Source of the DNA: RGIG3528 sp045598045
Lineage (GTDB): Bacteria > Bacillota > Clostridia > Lachnospirales > Lachnospiraceae
Assembly: GCA_045598045.1 (NCBI GenBank)
Contig: JAZLLG010000019.1
Coordinates: 1 to 60,476, forward strand
Length of the DNA: 60,476 nt
Direction: 5' to 3'
Part shown: positions 34,887 to 43,663 of the stretch, in pieces
Numbering within the stretch: the first letter of the stretch is position 1
How the letters are laid out: each line of letters opens with the position of its first letter
Position numbers and translations under genes: made by a program
The notes under the pieces: model-generated
Seen by the model: only the letters and a program-made list of their open reading frames with translations
Databases searched by the model: none
Told to the model about the DNA's origin: nothing

Positions 34887-34915
34887 AAAATAACACTTCG
34901 TTTTGGAATTGTCAA
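34887..34915 (-). promoter_or_regulatory. Promoter of the ABC exporter leader transcript
   Basis: On the minus strand TTGACA (34910-34915), 17 nt, TATTTT (34887-34892). The predicted start near 34880 leaves ~18 nt before the leader ribosome binding site. Two more TTGACA boxes in direct repeat (TTGACACAGAATTGACACA) lie at ~34980-35000, just after the radical SAM gene. Confidence 0.75.
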
Positions 34916-35009
34916 CCCTGAAAATAAATCTTTTTTTATTTTATGAAAATTTTGCCATTAAATTGCAAATTGTTATCCTAAATGTGTCAATTCTGTGTCA
35001 AAAACAAGT

Positions 35010-35909
35010 TCAACGCTGAATTGTGTCCGATCCGAAAGACGGAATGAAACTTTCCTTGGCCACATCTCCCTCCTGGATAAATGCGTTTTCAACACCAAGC
35101 TCCAAAGCGTAATCAACAAGCTTCTCATATTCACGTTTCGTACATTTACGATTAATCTCACTGTACTCCTCAGGAATATCAAACGGTGTGTACTGACTCA
35201 TAAGACTTAAATAAACATCATCTTTGTAGGTTTCGTATATGTACTTAACACAAGCCTGTGATTCCTTAACATGGCCCGGGAGCAGAAGCTGACGCACGAT
35301 AATGCCTTTTTTCATCATACCGCGTTCATCAAACTCCGGAGTTCCTGTCTGCCGAAACATTTCCGCAATAGCCTTCCTTGCTACGGAAGGATAGTCGGGA
35401 GCTTTTGAATACCTGGCGGCAAGCTCGGAAGAATCGTATTTGTAATCGGCAAGCCAGATGTCGATAAGTCCTTCCATCTCTTTCAGCGTTTCGACACTGT
35501 CATAGGAAGATGTATTGGAAACTACAGGGATGTGAAGCTTTCCCCTGGCCATTTCAAGACTTTCCTTTATTTGAAGATAATAGTGTGAAGGCGTGACAAG
35601 GTTAATATTGTTTGCGCCGATATCCTGCAAACGAAGATATTCCTCGCAAAGTTCGGAGGAAGTTACTTCCTTTCCGACAGCTCCGCCTGAAATATCACGA
35701 TTCTGACAGTATACACAATGAAGGTTACAGCCTGAAAAAAACACCGTGCCGGAGCCTTCTTTACCTGACAAACACGGCTCTTCCCAAAAGTGAAGAGCCG
35801 CGCGTGTAATCAATATTTTGTTTGGGGAACCGCAAACGCCGGGTTTACCGGTGCTGCTTCGGTCCGCATTACAACGTCGCGGACATTCGTTACAGAAACT
35901 ACTGTTCAT
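35010..35909 (-). CDS. Radical SAM protein, PflX/PFL-activase-like (COG1313)
   Basis: A 299-residue radical SAM enzyme. The cluster motif is Cys61-x3-Cys65-x2-Cys68 (GCNLHCVYC). Four cysteines before it (C6, C9, C13, C26; FCNECPRRC) suggest an additional metal or Fe-S site as in the uncharacterised PflX-type family. Substrate unknown. The start at 35909 is chosen because the family begins around MNSSFCNECPRRC; the longer reading would be a Lys/Arg-rich artefact of the lgt tail frame. It overlaps the lgt stop by 11 nt, so the two are co-translated. Confidence 0.85.
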   Translation of the reverse strand: MNSSFCNECPRRCNADRSSTGKPGVCGSPNKILITRAALHFWEEPCLSGKEGSGTVFFSGCNLHCVYCQNRDISGGAVGKEVTSSELCEEYLRLQDIGANNINLVTPSHYYLQIKESLEMARGKLHIPVVSNTSSYDSVETLKEMEGLIDIWLADYKYDSSELAARYSKAPDYPSVARKAIAEMFRQTGTPEFDERGMMKKGIIVRQLLLPGHVKESQACVKYIYETYKDDVYLSLMSQYTPFDIPEEYSEINRKCTKREYEKLVDYALELGVENAFIQEGDVAKESFIPSFGSDTIQR

Positions 35910-36789
35910 CTGTCTTTTCCGAAATTTCTGTTTCTTCGCTAACCTGCTCTTCCGGTTCTGCTTTGATTTCTTCAGTAGGAGCGGCCTCTTTTTCAGCTTC
36001 TGCCTTTGCAAGAGCCTCCGCAACGGGGTCTCTGTCCGGCTTTCTTACAAAGAAAATGAAAAGAGCGATGCCTATTACGATTATGAAGAATGAAATGAAC
36101 TGCGATGTAGAGAAAATGCCAACGCTGCCCCTCTCCTCATCGCCTCTGAACAACTCGATGACATAACGTCCGATGCTGTAAAAAATCAGGAAGAACGACG
36201 TTGTTACACCGGGTTTCTTTTTGAAAAGCTTTGAAATTACAAATACAAGAACAAGGAAATTAAGGAGATTTGCCACGATTGACATAATCTGCGTGGGATA
36301 AAGCCACACATGATTTGGAGCAAAACGGGAATTCTCAAACACAATGTGGAAAGCTGAATCGGTCTCGGCGCCGTAACAGCAGCCGGACATGAGACAACCG
36401 ACACGACCAAAAGCCTGAGCTATTGCTATTTCGGGAATGATTAAGTCGAACCACATCATAGTGTCAAGCTTCTTGACTTTACAGTAGATGATGCAGGCAA
36501 TACTGCCTCCGATAATGCCACCATAAACGACAAAACCGTTTGTTATGTCGAGCAAAAGAGACGGATCCGCAATAATGGACTTAATTTCCACAATGTAGAA
36601 CATAAGCTTTGCACCGAGGATGCCGCCGATAGCTGCCCACATGGCAAGATCGAAACATGTGTCCACACTTAACTTGCGCTTTCTTGTGCGGATTTCCGCA
36701 ACAACGTAAGCAACAATAATTCCAAGTGCGATGAAAAGACCGTAACTGTGAATGGTAAACTTTCCGATACTGAATAAATCTTCCTTCAT
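35899..36789 (-). CDS. lgt: Prolipoprotein diacylglyceryl transferase
   Basis: A 296-residue membrane enzyme that attaches diacylglycerol to the lipobox Cys of prelipoproteins. Seven hydrophobic segments and the signature GRVGCLMSGCCYG (with the conserved Arg and Gly residues), and the HSYGLFIALG and YSIGRYVIELFRGD motifs are present. The ~45-residue C-terminal tail is acidic and Glu/Ala-rich (EAEKEAAPTEEIKAEPEEQ), an addition to the family. The start at 36789 has AGGGG 5 nt before it; 12 extra upstream codons are unlikely. Confidence 0.95.
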   Translation of the reverse strand: MKEDLFSIGKFTIHSYGLFIALGIIVAYVVAEIRTRKRKLSVDTCFDLAMWAAIGGILGAKLMFYIVEIKSIIADPSLLLDITNGFVVYGGIIGGSIACIIYCKVKKLDTMMWFDLIIPEIAIAQAFGRVGCLMSGCCYGAETDSAFHIVFENSRFAPNHVWLYPTQIMSIVANLLNFLVLVFVISKLFKKKPGVTTSFFLIFYSIGRYVIELFRGDEERGSVGIFSTSQFISFFIIVIGIALFIFFVRKPDRDPVAEALAKAEAEKEAAPTEEIKAEPEEQVSEETEISEKTDEQ

Positions 36790-36809
36790 CTTAACCCCTG
36801 TTAAACAAT

Positions 36810-36841
36810 ATGTCCGCACCGCCAAAAGACAGTGCGGACAT
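36810..36841. terminator. Hairpin between transketolase and lgt
   Basis: ATGTCCGCAC (36810-36819) / GTGCGGACAT (36832-36841), perfect 10 bp, right after the transketolase stop. On the minus strand it is followed by ATTGTTTAAC, a poor U-tract, so it may be a partial terminator or 3'-end stabiliser allowing some read-through into lgt. Confidence 0.55.
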
Positions 36842-36854
36842 TGTTAATGTTTTA

Positions 36855-38843
36855 TTATTTTACAACTTTCTTAACTGCAGCAACAACGTTTTCTGTTGTG
36901 AATCCGTACTTAGGGAAGAGTGTTGAGTAAGGAGCGGATGCACCGAAGCCCTTCATGGAGATGATTTCTCCGTCGAGACCTGTGTACTTGCCCCAGCCGA
37001 AGTCGATAAGTGCTTCAACTGCTACTCTTGCACGTACGTTCTTAGGAAGAACGCTTGCCTTGTACTCTTCAGACTGCTCCTCAAATACATCTGTTGAAGG
37101 CATGGAAACGACTCTTACGTCGATGCCGTCCTTAATGAGCTCTGCTTTTGCATTAACCGCAAGCTGAACTTCGGAACCTGTAGCGATAATGATTGCATCA
37201 GGTGTAGCCTTTGCGGAATCCTCGAGGATGTAACCACCCTTAAGAGCTTCCTTGGAAGAACCAGCAAGCTGAGGAAGGTTCTGACGTGTGAGAACAAGAG
37301 CTGTAGGTGTTTCCTTGGATGTAACTGCCGAATACCATGCTGCAAGTGTTTCTGTTGCATCTGCAGGACGGAATACATGGAAGTTAGGAAGTGCACGGAG
37401 CATAGCAAGCTGCTCGATAGGCTCATGTGTAGGACCATCTTCGCCGACACCGATGGAGTCATGTGTAAATACGTATGCTGTAGGTATTCTCATGATGGAA
37501 GAAAGTCTTGCCATAGGCTTTGTGTAATCTGAGAATACGAAGAATGTGGAAACGAAACCTCTGAGGCCGTGAAGTGTGATACCGTTGCCGATAGCTGTCA
37601 TGGCAAGCTCACGTACACCAAAGTGCATGTTGCGGCCAAGTCTGTCGTCCTTGGAGAAGTCTCCCATATCCTTCATGTATGTCTTTGTGGAAGGTGAAAG
37701 GTCTGCTGCACCACCGAAGAGTGAAGGAACCTTATCTTTAAGTCTGTTGATAACCATACCGGAAAGATTTCTTGTTGCTTCCGGCTTGTCTTCGTATGCC
37801 CAGTACTCTGCATCGTCGATGAGAGGCTTTGCAATGTCAAGATTGAACTCGTCGTCCCAGGCTTTCTTCATCTCAGGGAACTTCTCGCAGTACTCTTTGA
37901 ACATCTTGTTCCAAGCATCCTCAGCGGGTGCGAAGGACTTTGTGATTTCTGCGTAGTTGTCGTAAACTTCCTGAGGTACAAAGAAAGGCTCTGTTGAAGG
38001 CCAGCCGAGGTTTTCCTTGAGTGCGAGAATGTTCTCGTCGCCAAGAGGCTCACCGTGAGCGCTTGCCTTACCCTGCTTTGCGGGACAACCGAAACCGATC
38101 TGTGTGTGGCAGATGATGCATGAAGGACGTGTCTTGTCAGCCTTAGCTTCGTCGATAGCCTTGCCTACTGCATCCATATCGTTGCCGTTTGCAACATCGA
38201 TAACCTGGAAACCATAAGCTTCCATTCTCTTTGCTGTATCATCACAGAAAGCAATGTCTGTGCTTCCTTCGATGGAAATCTTGTTTGAATCATAAAGAAT
38301 GATGAGCTTGCCGAGGCCAAGTGTGCCTGCAAGTGAGAAAGCTTCATGTGAAATGCCTTCCATCATACATCCGTCGCCGCCGAGAGCGTATGTGTAGTGG
38401 TCAACTACAGGATAGCCGGGCTTGTTGAACTTTGCAGCAAGGTGTGCTTCTGCAATTGCCATACCGACTGCCATACCCATACCTGCACCGAGAGGGCCTG
38501 TTGTAGCTTCAACGCCTCTTGTGTGACGGTACTCGGGATGACCGGGTGTAAGTGAATCAAGCTGTCTGAACTGCATAAGGTCCTCTTTCTTAAGACCATA
38601 TCCAAACAGGTGAAGAAGTGAATAAAGAAGCATTGAACCGTGTCCGCCTGAAAGGATGAAACGGTCTCTGTCTGCCCAGTCGGGGTCAGCGGGATTGTGC
38701 TTAAGCTTCTTTGCCCAAAGCTCGTACGCGATATCAGCACAGCCGAGAGGAAGTCCCGGATGACCTGATTTTGCCTTCTGAATACCATCTGCAGCGAGAA
38801 CGCGGATTGCGTTTGCAGACATCTGATCGATTTTTGTTGCCAT
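36855..38843 (-). CDS. tkt: Transketolase
   Basis: A 662-residue thiamine-diphosphate enzyme of the pentose phosphate pathway, transferring two-carbon units between sugar phosphates. The ThDP motif GGDGCMMEG...LYDSNKISIEG is at residues ~153-190, the Pyr domain carries MHFGVRELAM (catalytic Glu), and the C-terminal domain is complete. Full-length form, not the split N/C type of some Clostridia. It has its own promoter at 38921-38949 and AGGAGG 7 nt before the ATG. With GH51 pentose release it would feed L-arabinose carbon into glycolysis. Confidence 0.97.
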   Translation of the reverse strand: MATKIDQMSANAIRVLAADGIQKAKSGHPGLPLGCADIAYELWAKKLKHNPADPDWADRDRFILSGGHGSMLLYSLLHLFGYGLKKEDLMQFRQLDSLTPGHPEYRHTRGVEATTGPLGAGMGMAVGMAIAEAHLAAKFNKPGYPVVDHYTYALGGDGCMMEGISHEAFSLAGTLGLGKLIILYDSNKISIEGSTDIAFCDDTAKRMEAYGFQVIDVANGNDMDAVGKAIDEAKADKTRPSCIICHTQIGFGCPAKQGKASAHGEPLGDENILALKENLGWPSTEPFFVPQEVYDNYAEITKSFAPAEDAWNKMFKEYCEKFPEMKKAWDDEFNLDIAKPLIDDAEYWAYEDKPEATRNLSGMVINRLKDKVPSLFGGAADLSPSTKTYMKDMGDFSKDDRLGRNMHFGVRELAMTAIGNGITLHGLRGFVSTFFVFSDYTKPMARLSSIMRIPTAYVFTHDSIGVGEDGPTHEPIEQLAMLRALPNFHVFRPADATETLAAWYSAVTSKETPTALVLTRQNLPQLAGSSKEALKGGYILEDSAKATPDAIIIATGSEVQLAVNAKAELIKDGIDVRVVSMPSTDVFEEQSEEYKASVLPKNVRARVAVEALIDFGWGKYTGLDGEIISMKGFGASAPYSTLFPKYGFTTENVVAAVKKVVK

Positions 38844-38920
38844 GATTTATCCTCCTGTTTTTGCGAAGCGGAAATGCCTCGTATCTTACTGAAAATTTCG
38901 GGATAGTTATAACTTAGATA

Positions 38921-38949
38921 TTTATAACTGTCCACGCAGTCTGTGTCAA
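38921..38949 (-). promoter_or_regulatory. Promoter of transketolase
   Basis: On the minus strand TTGACA (38944-38949), 17 nt, TATAAA (38921-38926), a near-consensus promoter in the 113-bp gap after the deacetylase gene. Confidence 0.75.
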
Positions 38950-38956
38950 TATATTA

Positions 38957-40120
38957 TCAATTTTCGTCACTCATAAATTCGTAAAGAGAACCAAATCTGT
39001 AGCCCTCGGCGCGAAGCATGTCGATGACATCGGCCATAGCCTCAACATTTGAGCTTGAATCGTTGTGCATGAGAATGACAGCTCCGTTATGATGGTTTTC
39101 TTTTATGTGGTCGATAACGTAATCCTTGCCGGGCTGATTGTTCTGGTCGTAATCACCATAAGCCACGCTCCAGTGATAGGTGGAATAACCGAGATCACGA
39201 ATAATCTGAAGCACCTGTTTGCTGTATGTTCCGCCCGGACAACGGAAGAAAGGATCCGGCGTAAGTCCCGTGAGCTCATACATACGTTCTTCAAACCCTA
39301 CAAGCTCATTTACCGCTTCTTCGTTGGAGATTTCCGTAAGCTTTGTGTGAGTCGAGGTATGATTGCCGATAACGTGCCCTTCCTCACGCATTCTCTTAAC
39401 TTCTTCCACTGATTTTTCAAGAAACATCTTTGTACAGAAGAATGTAACCTTTACATCCTTTTCCTTGAAAATATCCAGCATTTTCATGGTGTTTTTCGTC
39501 GCGTAACCACAGTCCAAGGTGATATACACAACTTTATCATCATCCGTAACATTCGGGTTAAGGTAGAAACAGTCAAACTCGGTAATATCGAACTTCGCCC
39601 AGTTTCCTGCGGGAAGATGGTCCTTTGTGCGCTTGAAGCTCCAGTTGTAAGATGTAGGGTCCAGTTCGTCGTATACTTTATTTGTTATGTTCGCAAGAAC
39701 CGTTTCTTTTCTCGTGTCATAGTAACTTTGTTCACGTGAAAGTTCTTTAAGTGATTTTGTTGGTGTCGGTGTAGGCGTATATGTGGGTGTGGGTGTATCC
39801 GTCGGTGTCGGTGTGTTTGGCACGGACGTAGTCTGCACAGGGTCTGCAGTCGTCGGATTGCTTAATGTCTCCGTGTTTTCCGTGCCCGAAGATGAATTCG
39901 GTGCGGATACACCCGGCACAGGTGTCGGAGCATTCGCGGAAGGCACATTTTCACCGCCCTTAACGGATACGTTTACATAGTATAAAACGCCAAAAACGAC
40001 AAGAGCCAGAACGCACATGCCGTTCAGAATGTAGGGTACAAAGCCCTTTGCTCTTGCCTTTTTTGTATTCTTGCCCTGTTCCTCGGAAGAAGGGCCGTTT
40101 TGTGTTTCTAAATCTGTCAT
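38957..40120 (-). CDS. Membrane-anchored polysaccharide deacetylase with Thr-Pro linker
   Basis: A 387-residue protein with an uncleaved membrane segment (residues ~27-50), a Ser/Pro/Thr linker (VPNTPTPTDTPTPTYTPTP, residues ~98-117) and a NodB-homology domain in the C-terminal half: VYITLDCGYATKN (the metal/base Asp), GNHTSTHTKL (metal His pair), RCPGGTYSKQV, and ILMHNDSSS. The TLDCGY form resembles PdaA-type peptidoglycan N-deacetylases. Likely role: deacetylating cell-wall glycans outside the membrane. It lies 3 bp after the repeat-rich membrane protein gene, one operon. Confidence 0.9.
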   Translation of the reverse strand: MTDLETQNGPSSEEQGKNTKKARAKGFVPYILNGMCVLALVVFGVLYYVNVSVKGGENVPSANAPTPVPGVSAPNSSSGTENTETLSNPTTADPVQTTSVPNTPTPTDTPTPTYTPTPTPTKSLKELSREQSYYDTRKETVLANITNKVYDELDPTSYNWSFKRTKDHLPAGNWAKFDITEFDCFYLNPNVTDDDKVVYITLDCGYATKNTMKMLDIFKEKDVKVTFFCTKMFLEKSVEEVKRMREEGHVIGNHTSTHTKLTEISNEEAVNELVGFEERMYELTGLTPDPFFRCPGGTYSKQVLQIIRDLGYSTYHWSVAYGDYDQNNQPGKDYVIDHIKENHHNGAVILMHNDSSSNVEAMADVIDMLRAEGYRFGSLYEFMSDEN

Positions 40121-40123
40121 TGC

Positions 40124-41644
40124 TTAATTTCCTGCTGCTGCGAAAAGTTTTGCTATATCATCCGGTGAAAGTGCCGCATTGGGATCTGAAAGATCCACGC
40201 CTGTTGCTGCCGCAAGGTCTGCTTCGGACGCGGGTTCAGGTTCCGGATCCGGTGCAGGTGCATCTCCACCGTTTGCTGCTGCAAACAGCTTTGCGATATC
40301 ATCTGCGGAAAGTGCTGCGTTGGGATCTGAAAGATCCACGCCTGTTGCTGCCGCAAGGTCTGCTTCCGATGCAGGAGCCGGTTCAGGTTCAGGTTCTGCT
40401 GCAGGTGCATCGTTACTGTTTGCTGCCGCAAAAAGCTTGGCAATATCATCTGCGGAAAGTGCTGCGTTGGGGTCTGAAAGGTCCACACCTGTTGCTGCCG
40501 CAAGGTCTGCTTCCGATGCAGGTTCCTCAGCTGCTTTCTTTCTGCCGCCCTTTTTCTTTGCAGGCGCTTCGGCTTCCTCTGCGGGAGTTTCTTCTGCTAC
40601 GGGCTCTGCTGCAGCTTCATCTGCTGCAGGTTCCTCGGGAATTTCGATGTCGGGGATCTCAAGTGCGGGCTCTTCCGCTACTTCCTCTGCTGCGGGCTCC
40701 TCGGGAATTTCGATGTCGGGAATCTCAAGTGCGGGCTCTTCTGCAACTGCTTCCTCTGCTGCGGGTTCCTCAGGAATTTCTATGTCGGGAATCTCAAGGG
40801 CGGGTTCTTCTGCCGCTGCCTCTGCTATAGGTTCTTCGGGAATATCAAGATTTGAAATGTCAATTAACGGTTCTTCCGCTGCGGGTTCTTCTACAGGAAC
40901 TGCTGCAGGCATCGGAGCAGGAGCCGTATATGCGGGAGCTGCCATTCCGGGTGCAGGATACATAGGAGCCGCCATCACAACCTGAGGAGCTGCGGTTGCG
41001 GCTTTCTCCGCCACAGACTCAATTGTCTGCTGAAGCTTTGGGAGTGATCCGTTTAAATCATCGATGCCGCATTCAACATTCTTTACACTGTTGAGTACAT
41101 CATCAAGTACTTCCTTTTCGCTCTCGGCAATCTGTCTTGCATTCTCTTTATTGTATTTAACAATGGTCTTTATGCCGGCATTCTGCTCGTCAATAACCTT
41201 GTCAATTTTATCCTGCATAACCGCAAGATGCTCTTCCTGAGCATCCGCACTCTTTTTCATAGCGGCAAACATCGCACGGCTTGTACGGTCAAGCGACTGT
41301 ACCTGCTCGGCAATCTGTTTCTTGAACTCTTCTTCCGCACGCTGTCTGTCTTCTTCCTTAACTTCTTCAAGAGCTTCCTGCGCTTGAATGAGGTCATCGA
41401 ACACATCCTCCTTTGAGGCAAAAATTTCATTCAGGAAGAAGTAAGCTGCAGCCATAAGAAGCAGGCATGCAACACCTACAATCCAATAAACATCATGGAA
41501 TTCAAGAAGTACGAATACGGCAACAAAGCATGCTGCTGCAAAAAGCACTCCGGAAACAATCTTTTTCATACCGTTTCCTTTTTTCTTTTTACTGTCATAT
41601 CCGCCGTATACTTTCTTTTTGTAGCTTCCGGTCTTTTTTCCCAT
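40124..41644 (-). CDS. Membrane protein with coiled coil and two sets of acidic repeats
   Basis: A 506-residue protein of no recognised family. A basic N-terminus (GKKTGSYKKKVYGGYDSKKKKG) is followed by two membrane helices (residues ~27-70), an alpha-helical coiled-coil region (~75-215), an Ala/Pro-rich stretch, three ~27-residue copies of EEPALEIPDIEIPEEPAAEE, a KKKGGRKK patch, and three ~33-residue copies of SEADLAAATGVDLSDPNAAL ending in DDIAKLFAAA. The start at 41644 has AAGGAG 6 nt upstream. The C-terminal LSxDDIAKLF motif recalls the LSQDEIDALL-type short motifs of flagellar switch proteins. It may be a membrane scaffold; function unknown. The deacetylase is encoded 3 bp downstream. 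Confidence 0.7.
   Translation of the reverse strand: MGKKTGSYKKKVYGGYDSKKKKGNGMKKIVSGVLFAAACFVAVFVLLEFHDVYWIVGVACLLLMAAAYFFLNEIFASKEDVFDDLIQAQEALEEVKEEDRQRAEEEFKKQIAEQVQSLDRTSRAMFAAMKKSADAQEEHLAVMQDKIDKVIDEQNAGIKTIVKYNKENARQIAESEKEVLDDVLNSVKNVECGIDDLNGSLPKLQQTIESVAEKAATAAPQVVMAAPMYPAPGMAAPAYTAPAPMPAAVPVEEPAAEEPLIDISNLDIPEEPIAEAAAEEPALEIPDIEIPEEPAAEEAVAEEPALEIPDIEIPEEPAAEEVAEEPALEIPDIEIPEEPAADEAAAEPVAEETPAEEAEAPAKKKGGRKKAAEEPASEADLAAATGVDLSDPNAALSADDIAKLFAAANSNDAPAAEPEPEPAPASEADLAAATGVDLSDPNAALSADDIAKLFAAANGGDAPAPDPEPEPASEADLAAATGVDLSDPNAALSPDDIAKLFAAAGN
40127..40520 (-). repeat. Three long repeats ending in LS(A/P)DDIAKLFAAA
   Basis: Three near-identical ~100-nt coding repeats separated by 40-45 nt of Glu/Pro/Ala codons. 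DNA copies differ mostly in third positions. A second repeat set (EIPDIEIPEEP) lies at ~40630-40800. Confidence 0.9.
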
Positions 41645-41704
41645 AACCTTCTCCTTAGAAGTTTTTTTCATACGCAAATTAAAGGACATCCGTGTCCTAC
41701 TACG

Positions 41705-41710
41705 ATTATA
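41705..41710 (-). promoter_or_regulatory. Extended -10 promoter of the repeat-protein/deacetylase unit
   Basis: On the minus strand TATAAT (41705-41710) preceded by TGT, an extended -10; the -35 (GTTTAC) is poor. Confidence 0.5.
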
Positions 41711-41764
41711 ACAATTCCTCAAAAAAAGTAAACTTAAAAGAGTGTGAAATATTCTACGTTTTCC

Positions 41765-41793
41765 TTGAAAAATAGAGGGATGTAACGTATTCT
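41765..41793 (+). promoter_or_regulatory. Promoter of the B12/radical SAM gene
   Basis: TTGAAA (41765-41770), 17 nt, TATTCT (41788-41793), 40 bp before the ATG. Confidence 0.55.
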
Positions 41794-41833
41794 CTTAATG
41801 CAAAATTCAAAAATTAACATATGAGGATGAAAA

Positions 41834-43507
41834 ATGAAGTTCCTTTTGGTCGGAATCAATTCAAAATTCATACATACAAATCAGGCAATACGTTCACTCA
41901 GCGCATACGTCGAAAAAGCCTGTGATGCAGACGGGGAGCCGCTTTCACGGCACCTCACCTGTGTCGAATACACAATAAACCAACAACCGGAGCAGATTAT
42001 TTCGGATATTTATGAAAAGCATCCGGACGTTATCGGCTTTTCCTGCTACGTTTGGAACATTTCAATGATACGATCCCTTATTCCGGTATTAAAAAAAATA
42101 ATGCCGGATACCGACATTTGGCTTGGCGGTCCCGAAGTTAACAGTCTCACGGATGCAATCCCCTCCGGAGTTCGCGGAATTATGCAGGGAGAAGGTGAGC
42201 GAATCTTTCTGGCTGTTCTTAAAGCTTATGTGTTCGAAAAACAATGTGAACTTCCGAATATCATTCGTGAAAGCGAATGTCTCAATATGGACGAGCTGCC
42301 ATTTCCTTATTACAACATGCCGATTCCCGAAAACCGTATCGTTTATTATGAAAGCAGTCGCGGATGTCCTTTCCGTTGCAGTTACTGTCTTTCCTCAATC
42401 GAAAAGGCCGTTCGTTTCAGGAGCCTAAATCTTGTTAAAGAAGAACTAAAATTCTTTTTGGACAAGAGCGTACGTCAGGTAAAGTTTGTTGACAGAACTT
42501 TCAACATTGACCATACCAGAACGCTTGAAATATGGCGCTTTCTTAAGGAAAACGATAACGGCGTCACCAACTTCCATTTTGAAATATCCGCCGATTTACT
42601 GAACGATGAAGAAATCTCTCTGCTCCGGAGTGTGCGTCCCGGAGCTTTTCAGCTTGAAACCGGCGTTCAGACAACAAATTCCGGAACACTCGATGCAATA
42701 CATCGACATGCATCTTTTGATAAAATCAGTGAGAACACTTTAAAAATCAAGGCTTTCAACAACATTCACCAACATCTGGACCTTATTGCCGGCCTTCCTT
42801 TTGAAAACTACGAAAGTTTCGGTCATTCCTTCGATGATGTCTATGCACTTCGTCCCGATCAGCTCCAGCTTGGCTTTCTGAAGCTTCTTTTCGGTTCGGA
42901 GATGTCGGAGCGTGCAGGAGAATTCGGTATTGTATGCTCGGACAATCCTCCTTATGAGGTGCTCTACACAAATTGGCTCAGTTTTGATGAATTGCTTAAG
43001 CTTAAGGGAATTGAGCAGGTTCTTGAGCTCTATTACAACAGCAGTCAGTATCGTCACACTTTGGAACAGCTTTTAAAGGCCTTCCCGCGTCCGTTTGTTA
43101 TGTATGAAAAGCTCGCGGATTTCTTTAAATCACATGGTTATACCGACACAAACAAGCGTCGTCCGGAATACTATGATATTTTATTGGATTTTGCAGGGGA
43201 GAATGACCCTTCAAATATAAACCTGCACAAAGAGCTTCTTACTTTTGATTATTATCTTCGCGATAATGCAAAGTCCCGTCCCGGTTTCTCCGAAAAGGAT
43301 GAAATTCCCAAGGACGAATTTGACAGAGTATACAAAGAAGCACAGGCTTCCGGAGCTTTTTCGTCTTATAAAAACATTCCTCTGAGAACAATCGAACATA
43401 TGACGCATCTCGAGTATTTCACTCTTCCGAGTCCTCATTATGTGCTGTTTGATTACAGCATAAAGGACCCCGTTTCGTTCGAATGCAAAACCGTGGAATA
43501 CGTGTGA
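41834..43507 (+). CDS. B12-binding-domain radical SAM protein (DUF4080 type)
   Basis: A 557-residue protein: N-terminal Rossmann-like cobalamin-binding domain (residues ~1-135; it has GFSCYVWNIS and LGGPEVN as in the family), radical SAM domain with Cys178-x3-Cys182-x2-Cys185 (GCPFRCSYC) and a C-terminal DUF4080-like region from ~390. Such proteins are often methylthiotransferase-like or B12-dependent methyltransferases, but this subfamily has no firm function. It stands alone with its own promoter, divergent from the repeat-rich membrane protein. Confidence 0.87.
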   Translation: MKFLLVGINSKFIHTNQAIRSLSAYVEKACDADGEPLSRHLTCVEYTINQQPEQIISDIYEKHPDVIGFSCYVWNISMIRSLIPVLKKIMPDTDIWLGGPEVNSLTDAIPSGVRGIMQGEGERIFLAVLKAYVFEKQCELPNIIRESECLNMDELPFPYYNMPIPENRIVYYESSRGCPFRCSYCLSSIEKAVRFRSLNLVKEELKFFLDKSVRQVKFVDRTFNIDHTRTLEIWRFLKENDNGVTNFHFEISADLLNDEEISLLRSVRPGAFQLETGVQTTNSGTLDAIHRHASFDKISENTLKIKAFNNIHQHLDLIAGLPFENYESFGHSFDDVYALRPDQLQLGFLKLLFGSEMSERAGEFGIVCSDNPPYEVLYTNWLSFDELLKLKGIEQVLELYYNSSQYRHTLEQLLKAFPRPFVMYEKLADFFKSHGYTDTNKRRPEYYDILLDFAGENDPSNINLHKELLTFDYYLRDNAKSRPGFSEKDEIPKDEFDRVYKEAQASGAFSSYKNIPLRTIEHMTHLEYFTLPSPHYVLFDYSIKDPVSFECKTVEYV

Positions 43508-43575
43508 TTACTCATATTTTGTGGACTACTTGAATAAAACTTAACAATAATTGAATACTCAAAGTGAGATTTTCG

Positions 43576-43584
43576 TGTTATACT
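43576..43584 (+). promoter_or_regulatory. Extended -10 promoter of phosphofructokinase
   Basis: TGT directly before TATACT (43579-43584) gives an extended -10; no -35 at ideal spacing (TTGAAT lies 22 nt upstream). The transcript would have an ~70-nt leader. The rest of the 156-bp gap shows nothing else. Confidence 0.5.
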
Positions 43585-43663
43585 TACCGCAAATTAAAAA
43601 TCGTCGTAAGTTAATTTTCATTTTTGGAAATCATCTTGCGGCACATCAAAAAGGAGAACAAAT

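Noticed and set aside
40179..40985. 268-residue Ala/Ser-rich plus-strand frame
   Set aside because: It is the antisense shadow of the repeat protein; its Gly/Ser/Ala repeats mirror the coding repeats on the minus strand.
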